From Gyromitra esculenta (Eukaryota > Ascomycota > Pezizomycetes > Pezizales > Discinaceae), in NCBI GenBank assembly GCA_038503075.1, contig JBCAML010000018.1:558001-622000 (forward strand): a DNA stretch of 64,000 bases, read 5' to 3'. The notes under the pieces are model-generated. The model had not been told where the DNA came from and made no database searches. It saw only the letters and a program-made list of their open reading frames with translations. The stretch's first letter is position 1. Every line of letters begins with the position of its first letter. The position numbers were made by a program, and so were the translations under genes. This document shows positions 11,514 through 23,430 of this stretch, in pieces.

Positions 11514-13047
11514 ATGTCAACAGAAAGGTATTTAGAGTGCACTTATCACTTATCCTGGATTTAAACTTTTGCTAACAATCGCTGCCGATACTTCTAGACT
11601 CGACGAGAGGTCGCTGTTTCCAAGCCCAGAGTAACCATTTCTGCATTTTCTCTATCTAATAAGCTCTAACACCGTTTTTTATAGAAAATCTCCTAAAAAC
11701 GCTTCTGGCTCCCAAATCCATCGATTTAAAACAAAGAACAGCATCCACGATGCCAATAGCACAATCATCAATTCTGCATCCCTTAATCCGTCAGAAAAAG
11801 TCCAGCTACCACCTCCACTTCTAGCGGGATTGGCCGCCCCATCGCCCCCATTTTCTACGGGCCCACCAGAGCCATATGTATCTGTTGGTTGTCTGAAATG
11901 TGGGGCCCCCGACCATGTGGCTACGAATAGGAACTGTCCGCGTCCTCGCAAATCTGCCCTGGTAGCTTATGCGAAACCATCACAAATTCCTATAGCCAAG
12001 AAAAATACTGCAAGGAGTCCTAAAAAGCCTAACGTTGATAACCATCACCTGAAAGAAGCAAAAAACGGAGACGACACCAAATTTTGGTACTATACCTCTG
12101 ACGACAGTGATGATGATGATGGAGAACAAGGTGATTCAAGTACAGCAAAACGGATCCGCATCGAGAAGGACGAGAAGAACCAAGTCCAAGATTCTAACAC
12201 CGCCAGTCACTACCTTTTGAATTCCCTAGGCGATGGATCCAGAATGTTGGTTGACCCTGTTAGTGAACCAAAACCGCCAGGCATCAGCGTAAGACGCAGC
12301 ACCAACAAAGGTGGTAGAAAATCGAAGAAGGAAGTTGCCAAACCGAATCAAGAAAACGATATGCCCACCAAAGCTGCACCATACAGTTTTTCGATCGGAG
12401 CTATTGAAGCAAGACACCCACCAACTCCTTCTGGGAAGCACGGGTCCCAAATTCAAGTTGGACACAGGTTGGGAGCAGTGAGCATCTATGATGGGAACGG
12501 TCTTGGCTCCATCCCGTCCCTTCCATGGGAGATATCTAGTTCCTCACCACTCTCACCAACGAAAGGCCCACCCCCTAGCCCCACGGGTGGGGTTGTCGTA
12601 ATAAAGGTTCCTAGGCAGCGCAAAACAGCCCCTACTTCTGAGATATCACCGCCAAAACAGCCTCGTAAGATGAACCGAGGCTCACACGCAGCGTCCACGA
12701 AAACTCCAGCTTCCAAAAAATCTCAGCAAAACGCTAGCCCGGTTGATTCTACCCGTGAGGCCGCTCGTTCGTCTCGTGTCTCTCGTCAGCCTACTCTAGC
12801 TCAGCCTCATCCGATTACACCTTCTCGCACTCCTGTTACAACTCGACAACATCCCAGAATCAACGTCAACAGCACTTCTACGCAAACAGTTGAAGGCTCA
12901 TACCAGGTAGGGACGCCAGTAATCACGAGTTTCAGGTACAACTACATGGGTGCCTTCAACAACATACAGTCTTCAGGGGTGGGGTATGCCGATAACCGCG
13001 TGCAGGGATGGAGGGAGTGTAGAAGCATGGGCACAGGGCTCGAATAG
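11514..13047 (+). CDS. Single zinc-knuckle (C2HC) nuclear-type protein
   Basis: Two exons, 11514-11527 and 11685-13047, give 458 residues. The open frame of exon 2 has no upstream ATG. It joins in phase to a 14-nt first exon (ATG TCA ACA GAA AG, donor GTATTT; acceptor TTATAG), which gives a start of MSTERKSPK. A C-x2-C-x4-H-x6-C knuckle lies at C74/C77/H82/C89 and is followed by basic residues. An acidic Asp/Ser tract and a Lys/Arg-rich, Ser/Pro/Thr-rich disordered tail follow. The basic patches are consistent with a nuclear location. I recognise no other domain. The gene is transcribed away from the triple-knuckle gene. The tiny first exon is the weakest part of the model. Confidence 0.6.
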
Positions 13048-14371
13048 GGTTACGAACCAGATATTGGCTTTTATGCTACTAATATCTATTCGACGTCGAT
13101 AGGTATCGAGTAATCAATGATTAGTATGATTTGTTGTCTATAGTACAAGGAATTTTCTAACAGTCGTTCCTCGCATACACCCTTGCAAGACCCAGGGGTT
13201 GGGTTGCTTAGGATTTCCTATACCTGTACTAAACATAAATAAAATACTTAAGGTGGTGGATCTTCCCACTCTTACCAGTAAAGATCGTACGAATCACAGA
13301 GGGTCACTCGACCATCACTCCAAGTTCAATGTTGGGCTGTTACAAATGCCAAAGCCCATAATCTGAAGGGCGGATATTCCACTTACCTATTTTAACATAT
13401 GATACAGCTTTTAGTATGGGTTATTCCAACAGGTTAAGACATTCTACTCTCGGGCTATAACCCCGATGCTGGTGGAGGAGCTGCCACGCATCAATTTTAC
13501 CACCTATAGCTACTACAATATTAAATAAATCTTTTATATATGTGCCACTACGTATACTAAAGCAGTCTAAAAAGATTTCAGCCGATATATTGCCTATATT
13601 TATGTAGTACTCATAGACATTTCTCTCCTGGTCCAGTAGCATAAAGAGCACTCTAGTATACGTGTGCATATACCTCTGAAACACAAACTTTAAGGCAAAA
13701 ACTCAGACCCCAAGAATTTAAAGCCCACCAGTCATTCCGGCTGCTCCGCCTGCCCTTATTACATAGTATTTGTGCTGTATCAGGAAGCATGTTATCCAAC
13801 AACTCCGTGGGATAAGAGCGGATGGGGGGCCCTCAGGTTTACTGGTTTCCAGTACGCTCATCTCATCCGGAGTCTTCGGTGCGCAGTAGGATCTGTAGAA
13901 CTTAACTTAACAACTCAGGTCTAGCGACGAAACTACAGGGTTTGCCTACATGTTCCCGAGAACAAGGTCAAACAAGAACGGCTTGGCATCAGGAATGCGG
14001 GCTCCGATCTCAGCGTCACTCGCTTAATTTAGTGCATATCGGGCCGGTGTTCTACACAGCCTGGTGCATGGCCTTGGGTCCCACCCTAATTAATCCCGAG
14101 ACATCCCGGGCTTAGTATTTTCCGAAATTCAGGGTCTGCCCATACACTGCCACGGTAAGTTATCGCTATTTGGTTAAAAGGCTCAAGGCAGCAGCCTTGT
14201 AAACCCGCCTTTCAGATATTGAGCTAATCATACATGCAACCTTAGATAACGCGTAAAGCCGCAGAGCCTCAAGCGTGCCACGTCCTTCCGCAACTCTTCG
14301 CTTTCCCCGCAGCTAGCTCTGCTCATCTCAAGCTATTGCCCTATCCAGCCACTTGATCCTCACATCAAACC
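13048..14371. other. Spacer, about 1.3 kb, no gene seen
   Basis: There are only short random frames. The end of this stretch should hold the promoter and leader of the UBE2O-like gene, and a CT-rich segment precedes its ATG (about 14280-14370). Nothing else is recognisable. Confidence 0.45.
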
Positions 14372-17300
14372 ATGACAGGACCTGCTTCCAAACGTCCGCA
14401 TTCACCTGACAAAATGGCGAACCTAGCAGATCAGTCTCCCTCAGGTGGAGAACTTTTCGACAATAACGTTGGAGACAGAGCAACAGCCAGAAGCAGCCCA
14501 TCGGAGAAAAAAAAGCGAACCAAGGCTCGTCATGACAGACACCAATCAGATTTAGAAGAAGACACTCTAACTGCTTCAGCCGGAAATCAAGTATGTGCTC
14601 GTAGCTGACAATTGATCTAACTGGATTGGAGCTGACCTCAGCCTTTTACGTGTGCTTAGTCTGCTGTTGATTCAAGAAGAATGAGCTCTGGCCTGCAAGC
14701 AAAATATTTGTTGGGAAGCCAGCCAAAGAGCTCTCCTGAGGTGAGTGATGTCATCCTTGAACCCAGCATTTTATACAAACACTACATTTAGCTTACACAT
14801 CTTGAAGACACGAGACACATCCTCACCTCTTAGATCATCTTCAGAAAGTAAATCCAGCAGTATCAGCAACGGAATGAAGGCGGGAAGTTCAACCGTAACT
14901 ACCCCAGAGGATTCTGGCTTACAGACACAAATCGACGTGTCCGAACTACGGGCTTGGTGGGCGAATCTTAAATCTAGAAACACAGGGTGCGGTAAATGCG
15001 GAAGCACAGCAGTTTTCGAAAACATCACCACAAATTATATCAGGGAGCAGCTCGACGCCGAATATGCGATTAGCACTTCCGTTAAGGCTGCCGAAAAAAT
15101 TCAACTACAGAAAAAATTGAAAGAAGATGAACTGAGGGAAGAAGCCTTCACACGCTCGAGATGGGGTAAAGGGAAGAAACTTGGAGAAAACAGAGACGAT
15201 AAGGAACGAGAAAATATCCATTCATTCAAAGGGAAGGGAAAAGAAACACAAGCCATTCAAAGCAAGAAACTCGGAATATTTCTGGGTGTTGCGTCTTGCC
15301 CAGGCTGCGATAGCTGTATTTGCCTTGGCTGCCTTAAACCGGTTGAGGATTCACAGGTTGCAACATTGGAGTCTTTGGAATCGACCACCGATGGGGGGAC
15401 CCCAAAAGCCCAAAAGGCTAGGAAATCTCACCTCAGTAAGATTGATCTCTGGTGCTGCGACGAAGGCAGGGTTGTCGCAATTGCGTTAATTCTCGCCTGT
15501 TTGGACGAGGATACCTTAGGTCTCTCTTTAGGTGACAATCATCTAAGCAACGATTTTCCTAATAGAAGAGGATTTGGAGGAGCTGTCAAACGGGGAATCC
15601 GTAGCCTCAAAGACAAGATAACCGAAAACGCCCTTCCAAGATCTCCTAGCCATAAATCTAAATCAAAGTCTAAAGTCGCTAAGGGGAATGGAACCGGCTA
15701 CGGATCAGGAGGTTACGGTAACCCGAGCGGTTTATTTGGCCTCGACTACCATGAGCCTGAAGACTGGGAAGATGATGATACAAGTGACTCAGATGAGCCT
15801 GACAATGATGGTCCTCCACTCCCGATTTATACTACGATGCCTACTATGGCGCCTGTTGGTTACACTCCCCACATGCCTCCTGGTTTTAATCCCCAGAAAT
15901 TTGCATCAACATTTCCTTCTGTCCACTTTTCTGGCCTTGGACAAAAGCTCGGCGGTGGCAGTGCGACTCCTAACACTAAGAATGATCTCTCACAGACAGC
16001 CGGACCCCCTACCACGGATTATATTGACCTAACAATGGATGATCCACCTCCCCCAACATTTATTGGCCCTCTAGCGACTCTGGGGAGAGGTGTAAGCTTT
16101 ATGGGACCTTCGTCTCTCCAATGGGCTGGAGGTCATTCAAGTTTTTCTCCCAGGGGTCGAGGTGCTGTTAGAGGAAGAGGTGGAGCACATCATCTCATCC
16201 ATTTCTCGGGTTCAGGTCAGACACTAGGCGGCACTGCAGCCCCTATATCTAAAGCGCAACCCCTTCCAGCAAATTCGGAAGCATTTCCCACCGTGGAAAA
16301 TCTTCCCTACTACCATCCATCGGACTGGGTGCAAAATTTCCCTCAATATCCAGGTGCGACACTTCCACAAGAAATGCTAGATGATCTTCTTACAAACGCT
16401 TTAGTAAACCCGAACCCGAATGCGAATCCAAACCCACTAGTGGATACAGGTCCAGAAAAACTGCCCGACCCAAGTGGTGCAGAATTAGCCAGCATTCTTG
16501 GACCTACTGCGCCATCTAATTATAGTCTTTCCCCCCCCATCCCACACCCTCTCTCATCATTGACGGCCTTTATTGGATCTGGTAGTGGTTTCACCAAACC
16601 ACGCTCAAATACGAGAGGCAAAGTTGCACAGGGTATTCCATCACCTCCGCCACTATCGCCGGAACAGACTAAACACGACAGAACCCTTGTTGCGGTTATG
16701 AGCCTTTTGACAGAACTATTGCCTAAATCACTCTGGGACTCCTTATTTGATATAGTTCCACCTCCACCACTTAAAACCATGCTGAAAACAAGCATGCTGG
16801 TTGAGAAAGCGGAGGAGCTTCTCAGAAACGATTCTGTTCAAGATATTTCGCTTCATAGCGAGATGTATATCGCTTTAATGGGGTTGCTTCGGCGAATATG
16901 TGCCTGTTCGGAAACAGAATTTCTAGTAATGGAGCGGCGAAGAAAGAAGCTACACACTATCGGTATTTTGAAGATCTTACAGAGTTTGCCGATACCGGAT
17001 GATGCCTTAGGATCTGGACCAAAAACTCGAGGGAAGATAGCTGCTGCAGCTGAGGAGAAGAGGCGTGCTGAAGTTTTAACATATGAACAAAATTCTGATA
17101 GGAAAACCTTAATTGAAGTTTCTACCAATTTATGCACCCAAGCCAAATTTTTTCTCAAGGGAGTAGAGAAGTCTGAGGGAGCAGATTTCGATGGGGTTGA
17201 GGCAACGAAGATTCTTGGCATCTGTCTTGAGATTGTTAGTATTAAAGAGGAGTTTGAGAGACTTACTTCAAGGACGCTACATTCAAATATAGATTCTTCC

Positions 17301-18484
17301 TCTAGCGAGGCCTCTCATAACAAAAACAAGCATCCCGCAGTCCCTACATCCACTCGGAAAAAAAGACCCTCGCAACTTGGTTTTGAATATCACAGCCCTA
17401 TCGCATTCGAGTATACTGAAAACGTTCTCAATACTCATCATTACAAAGTTCAAGCTCATGATCTTAAGCAGAGCCCTAGAGGCCGTGTTTTGCATTTAAC
17501 CAGAGAACTTGCAACAATGAGTACCAGTCTCCCGCAAGGGATTTTCGTCAGAGTCGAGGACTCAAGACCCGATGTTTTGAAAGCGTTGATCGTAGGCCCG
17601 GGAGGAACACCCTATGAAGGGGGCCTATACGAGTAAGGGCCTCGACCCAAATAGTTTATGGAATTGTACTAACCATCTTCAGATTCGATATTTGGGCTCC
17701 AATGGAATACCCGGTTACACCACCACTTTGTATATTCAAGACTACCGGAGATGGATCCGTTCACTTCAATCCCAACCTCTATAACTGTGGAAAAGGTAAC
17801 TTTCTAGAATAATTCAAAACCCGAATCTCCCTCCGTTTGAGCTAGGCTAATTGCACCAATTCAAATAGTCTGCCTTTCTATACTTAATACCTGGGAGGGA
17901 GCAGCTTCCGAGAAGTGGCAGCCAGCAATGTCAACACTACTACAAGTTTTTGTCTCCATACAATCTATGATCTTCTGCGAAAACCCCTGGTATAACGAAC
18001 CTGGTAGAAGGGAGGGGACTCAGAAAAAGCAATCAGACGAATTCAACGCTAAAGTAAAGTTGAATAATGTTCGTTTTGCTATGCTGGATTGGATCAAGGA
18101 TTCAGAAAAGCGAAACGGAGTCTGGAAGGTACGGCCTATCTACAATCATCATTACGAATTTAGATTATCCTCCCCGCTGACATATTTCTCGCGAACAACT
18201 AGGACGTTATAAAAGCGCACTTTACGGAAAATAGAACTTACGTCCTAGATCTTATTAAGGGGTGGGCTAAGAAGGATCCTAGCATTCATGACTGGCGCCG
18301 CGGGATGGGAACCTTATATGGTGCCGGCACTGCCTTTTGGCCGGATGATTATCTAGCAGGTACGGCTGTTGGAGGGAGAAAGCTTGTAGGGGAGGCTATT
18401 CCTAGTATACCTACCTCGATGGATATGGTGGCGGAGATGGAGAGGCTGACCGAAAAACTCTTTGTGGATGAGAATGAAGCCTGA
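14372..18484 (+). CDS. Large UBE2O-like ubiquitin-conjugating enzyme with N-terminal Cys-rich zinc region
   Basis: Six exons joined in phase: 14372-14590, 14660-14740, 14808-17632, 17683-17795, 17869-18128 and 18203-18484, giving 1259 residues. The C-terminal 250 residues are an E2 (UBC) fold. They include GPGGTPYEGGLYEFDIWAP, then P-x-x-P-P, H-F-N-P-N-L-Y and the catalytic cysteine C1081 in VCLSILNTWEG, followed by the long C-terminal helices of the UBE2O/BIRC6 group. The N-terminal third holds paired cysteines: CGKC near residue 161, CPGCDSCICLGC near 264 and WCCDEGR near 315. These look like a divided RING/IBR-type zinc region. The middle is Pro/Gly-rich and disordered, with a short internal repeat (HFSGLGQKLGG, HFSGSGQTLGG). 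UBE2O acts as a combined E2/E3; a similar role here is inferred. The second and third exon borders are the least certain. Confidence 0.8.
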
Positions 18485-19530
18485 GATCTTTCAACCCCTA
18501 TTTCATATCGTTCCTACACCACATTTTCTTTGATATTACTTTTTTTCAGGTTACTTTTCTCTCCCGTGGATTTGGAAAGTGGGAATTGACTATCGGTTTG
18601 GGAAATAGTTTACATTCTTAGGGTTCGTGAATTTTGTCGCTCTTTGAAAGAGCGAGAAGAGAATTACTGCTTAAGTATTCCGCTGTAGGCCCACACGAAG
18701 CACTATAGCCGCTTCCGCTTTATGTATCATGAATTTTCTTATTAGGTTTTCACGAGTATTGGGCCCTGAGCCTATGCAAGTCCCTGAGTGTTGAAAGGAC
18801 GAAAAGTACCTACAAGCAGTGAAAAACCAACTGTACCGCAGCAATCCCGAATGTATAAATGACAGGTGAAACACATGATTGTGCTCCCAGCTATCCAGAA
18901 ATCACATCTCCTAGGGCCTAACAAGTCATGGGACAAATCTCGAGACAATGTCTCGCATCCATCTCTACATGTCACGATGGGATTATGCTATAGCAGGTCC
19001 CGAAACTATAGGTTTTTTTTACGCGTGGAAAGCTCCCCATACCAGCACATTTCAAGTGTGGGGTTGGTGATAATGCAAGAGTCCATGCAGGAATGGGAAC
19101 TAAGTGATAATGGGGCTTAGTTCAATGGTGAATAGCAAACTAACCAATGGATCAGCTTTTAGAACTAAATAATTATTACGCGAGTACCCCTAGAGAATAT
19201 CTAATAAGTCTCATCCAAATTTGCAATTGGATAATTTCGGCTGGCGTGCCCAGGCCCGGCTAAAATCTAAAAAGGGTTCTTGGCGGCGCTTGCGCTTCAA
19301 TAACCCTAACCCATATCGAGTGATCGTTGATGTCTCCAAGGGATCTAGAGATAGTGACAAAAAAATGGGCCTGTGTAAGTTTGTACTGGCAAAGCGTCTC
19401 CGACATGGATAAAATGAAGGGAAAGGATACACGGTTTGCAGTGTATATGTACCAGCTCATACGATCATGCATGTTTGAGGTTATTAGTGTTTGTTTTAGT
19501 TTTGTTCTTGTTTTCGTATTGCGAAGAGTA
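18485..19530. other. Spacer after the UBE2O-like gene
   Basis: This holds the 3' untranslated region of the preceding gene and about 1 kb of sequence with no coding signal that I can support. Confidence 0.4.
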
Positions 19531-19696
19531 CAGTCATTCACGGGGTGATAGCGAACACTGGGTGTTAACGAACAGGGGGATTTAGACCAATAAAGTACTA
19601 GAAGTTTCCGCCCAGATCCGCAACTTGGAAACTTTCTTTCCCACAAAACCCCTGTTCGTCAACACCCAGTATTCGCTATCACCCCGTGAACGACTG
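19531..19696. mobile_element. MITE, Tc1/mariner-like, 166 bp
   Basis: Two 48-bp terminal inverted repeats, 19531-19578 and 19649-19696, differ at three positions. They begin CAGTC and end GACTG. Each end is flanked by TA (19529-19530 and 19697-19698), the target duplication of Tc1/mariner elements. The 70-bp interior has no coding capacity. This is the structure of a non-autonomous element mobilised in trans. All three differences between the arms are transitions. Confidence 0.8.
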
Positions 19697-20904
19697 TACC
19701 ATAACCTTCGGGTTGCATACCTAATGAATAAACAACAACAATCATACGATCATGCTTCAGACAAAGTGGCGTTCTGGAGGTAGTGGAGAAGAGAGTCCAA
19801 AAGAGCCGAACCGGATGCCGTGCTGCTATTTCAGCCTCCCTTGATATTAATTGCTCTAGCAAGTGTTCTTCGAGGCTTGGCGTACATTGAAACATTTCCG
19901 GCAGAGGCAAACCCGGAGATCCCTGTGGGGAAAGAAACTCGCTTCCACTTAGACGGCCGAGGCTACGGGTCTCCATGTGACGGATAGCCAATACCAAGAT
20001 TCCCCTTTGTACTGATTGAACCATCGCAATGCATGATGATTCTGGATCGAGGATTACCAAGAATTGAAGAAGCGGGGTATTGGTGCATGCTGTGAAGTTA
20101 GCCTTTTTATCTTTCGCTAGGTACAACCAAGAACCATCGCAGCGATTTTGCTCAGCCCGTGATGAGGTTCTGAATAAAAACGTTTCAAACCCATGAAAAA
20201 AGCAACAAAACGCCACTCGATCTCGCGATGCGTCAGATCTATTCTCAGGCAGCCACCGTCTCTATCGATTCGCAATTGACCTCTGCCTTAGATTCGACAG
20301 GAGTAAAGAAGAAATCGCCAGCAGCTGGAAGAGAGCTGGAAGTGGGTTTGTGGCGGGACTTAAGAGGTCTCGGGTGAGCTCTACAAAGCAAACTAATTTT
20401 CCGGTCACGGAGGGATTCTCAGCGCCTTGTTGCCTTTGGCTCGGACCTTTTGCCCTGTGTGACATACCGGATCAAGCGACGACCAATCTTCACATGCATC
20501 CGGAAAGGTGCATTTTCCACAGCCATTCATACGTAGATCCTTCCTCCTATTCCTAGTAGGTGCCCGTATTAATTCTGCACATGTGATGCCGAAAATACAT
20601 GGTGACAAGAGATTGGGCAATATATATTTTTCCTGGGGAAAAGGAATATGGGGCATCCACATCCCCATTGGTTGCATAAATAAATTGGCCTATCTTAGGG
20701 ATAGTTAAAAGTTCAAACAGGAAGAGTGTTGCAGATAAGTAGGGGGTGGGTGGCCAACTATTCGCTGTTTACCTGCCCCGCTTTAACTCGTTTCTCTCTG
20801 AAAGTTTATTTAGCTGGCTCTTCCCTTGAAAGGGTAGTACTCCGTCACGTCTTCTTCTCAACTGCTCCTAACGACGACGACCCTCACCTGGAACCGTTGG
20901 AAAT
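19697..20904. other. Spacer with one unassigned minus-strand open frame
   Basis: A minus-strand frame (about 20216-19659, no ATG at its start) runs into the MITE, which supplies its last codons. Its amino-acid make-up is more protein-like than its neighbours, but I recognise no family. It may be a remnant interrupted by the MITE. The right end holds the promoter of the DUF3712 gene. Confidence 0.3.
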
Positions 20905-22120
20905 ATGGTGTCACTAACTTCGAAAGGCTCAACAAGCGAGCAGCAAATTGAAGCCGTGCCCGCGCAGCGTGGAGGCAAGTTCTCAAGGCACTGTAAGCGA
21001 CGGTGGTGGGTCTGGTTGATTGCGTTTTGTTTGTTTGTTTTGGTTATCATGATCATCATGTAGGCGAAATTCCATCCCATCTTATCAGCCAACCCAGTGA
21101 CTGTGGCTGACGTTAGTACCCTATAGTGTATATGCCATTTTCCCAGCTGTTGCACAAAAGGAACTCGACAAAACGTATCTGACCCTTCACTCGCTTGAAA
21201 TCCGAGATCCGACCGCAGACTCATTCTCTCTATCCATCAACTCGACTATTTCTGGGGCCTCTGGCATCGCCAGTCACTCGCATCTGGATCCTATGGAGAT
21301 TTCATTCTACACACAAGACTCTAATAATGTTTTCATGACTTTACAACTGCCTGGTATTAAGGGTGGTGGGGACATTCCAGTTGTCGTAAAAAACGTAGCC
21401 ACAAAGATTGAGAACTTAAGTGCATTCGGAGGATTTGCTGGCTTGTTGCTCGAAAGCAAGGACCTGAACTTCAAGATTAAGGGGAGGACCACCATTCATG
21501 TGGGAGCTCTTCATCACGGAGTCAATTATAACGAGAATGTCGAGATGAAAGGTTGGTTTGATAATCCTCCTCAACCGACTCTCTGAAACGAGGGCCTAGG
21601 AAAAACTGGTTATCAGCAAAATTTCTGATATTTGGCTCTGATGATAGGTTTCAACAAGCTCACTGGGATGGAAATCCAAAAGTACGACCTTGTACAAAAC
21701 GACCCCAATACCAATCTCGCAGGGAAAGTTTTTATCCCGAATCCCACGGTAGCCACAATCGAGATGGTAATTACACCTTTCCCCCCACAAGATTCCTTCT
21801 ACAAACCGTATTTGAGCGTTGTTAATGGGATATCTTAGGGTAATGTCCATATCACATTCTCTCTTAATGGTACAGCTCTTGGCTCTGGGACGATTCCCAA
21901 CCTCACTATAGCCCCCGGCGATCGTCAATACGACTTCAACGCGAAGCTGGGCGATAAAGCTTTAACAACCCTCATTGGCGCCATTATTTCTCAGGGGAAA
22001 AATGCAGCGTTGACCGTAAAAGGGAACGGAACGGATGTCAACGGCGTTGACATTCCTTGGCTCTCGGCCCCTCTAGGGGCCTTGGAGGTAAACGTTCCTA
22101 TAGATACTACGAGTTCCTAA
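20905..22120 (+). CDS. DUF3712-family single-pass membrane protein
   Basis: Four exons, 20905-21059, 21127-21551, 21648-21766 and 21839-22120, give 326 residues. A basic N-terminal cytoplasmic tail (KFSRHCKRRWW) leads into one membrane segment at about residues 37-54. A beta-rich lumenal part follows, typical of DUF3712 proteins: the strand after the membrane segment (AVAQKELDKTYLTLHSLEI), then NVEMKGFNKLTGMEI, the asparagine-rich IPNPTVATIEM, and the final strands. The family is widespread in filamentous ascomycetes, is related in fold to LEA-type domains and is placed in vacuolar or plasma membranes. Its function is unknown. Splice sites were chosen because they restore the family pattern and keep phase. 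Without the third intron (21767-21838) the frame would stop at its TAG. Confidence 0.85.
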
Positions 22121-23430
22121 GCCAGCTGTTTTGTTTTGTTTTTTCGTTTTGCGTTATGACATAGAGTAGTCCTGGTAATTAGTAATGGGGGTTAAAGAAT
22201 TATGTGTATAAAACGTAAATTCCGAAATTTTTGCAGCAAAAGTGTTAGCTGCACGTGTTAGCATCGTTATTGAAGTTCAGAGCACAAAAAATTATGTCCT
22301 CCAAAAGCTACAGCGTCCTATATATATAAGAATTTCGATAGAGGAAAATAGACACTAGTAGTAGCATATAATCGGTACAACCATTTTCCCGTCGGCTTGA
22401 TTATTCCTACACCGGTTGGATTTAATAGGGCTGAATTGCTGCATGTACAAATTAGGTGATTGTTATGCTGGTGACTCGGACAAACGCCGCGAAAACGGAT
22501 ACCGAGACACCGACCCAACCTACTGCTCAGAATTTAATTGATAAAGATAACACCAAAAACGATTCGGGATAGACGCACATACGTCTATCCTCGGCCTGAT
22601 GGTGGAACTGGTCAGTTGGCAGACAAGGGGCTGGCTGGCCCCAATCCGCAGACAGAGGTTTGGGGTTTCATGCTCGTCGCTACCAAGTTTCCTCCATACC
22701 CGCCAACCAACCAGTTCCGCCATCAAGCCGGGGATGCGACGTTTGTGCTAAGGCGGTGGCTTTGGCTAGATTTCAAATTTTTAAGTCATCGCCAGGCCAA
22801 TTTTAACCCTACCAGGATTTATAGTAGGCGTGAGATCAAAAGCCAAGCAACGATTACTCCAACAGTCACGCTAGATCACTCGGGATCGACAATACATCAG
22901 TTTTAACATCTTGCATATTATTTCCATAGAATTCGATCCTCTACTTTATCAGATACAATTCAATCTAGATAGAAAAGTTCCTTAATCTAGAAAGTACCAA
23001 TTCTCCCTTTGTAAGAAAGAGTGCGGAGTCCTCTTAGGATGGAGAAGTTAGAATGATTTGAGAAGACCGCTGTTTACCGCCAAACGATTGACCTCAACGA
23101 GGACCGTGCTTCGGAAAAGGATATAGTCGTTGGACGGAGGTTAAGCAATGACTTTCCTGCATCAAAAAGCATAGGTAACAGTTTTACTACACCACCTTTT
23201 CCTATAATATATTCATGATAGAAGTTAACTGCTTAGCTATATAAGTAATTTAAACAGATAGGTTTTGATATGAACACAAAAGCGGAAAGGATTACCTCCG
23301 CCGATATATATACCTACCACCAATATGCGATAACTCCCGAGTTACGTATGCCGAATAGGTAGATAAGTAATAAGTACTCACAACTGGCTACCCTAATCTA
23401 ATTATCTAAATTTGTATTGACATCAATCGC
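22121..23430. other. Spacer holding an inverted-repeat element
   Basis: The 3' region of the DUF3712 gene is followed by about 1.3 kb without coding signal. It contains the imperfect inverted repeat at 22587-22735, listed separately, and otherwise AT-rich sequence. Confidence 0.45.
22587..22735. repeat. Inverted repeat, 149 bp, possible MITE
   Basis: Left arm 22587-22620 and right arm 22701-22735 are complementary apart from a few positions. The consensus begins ATCCYCGGCYTGATGG and continues GYGGAACTGG. The differences I could score are transitions. I find no convincing target-site duplication, so this could be a MITE whose flanks have decayed or a plain hairpin. Confidence 0.55.
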
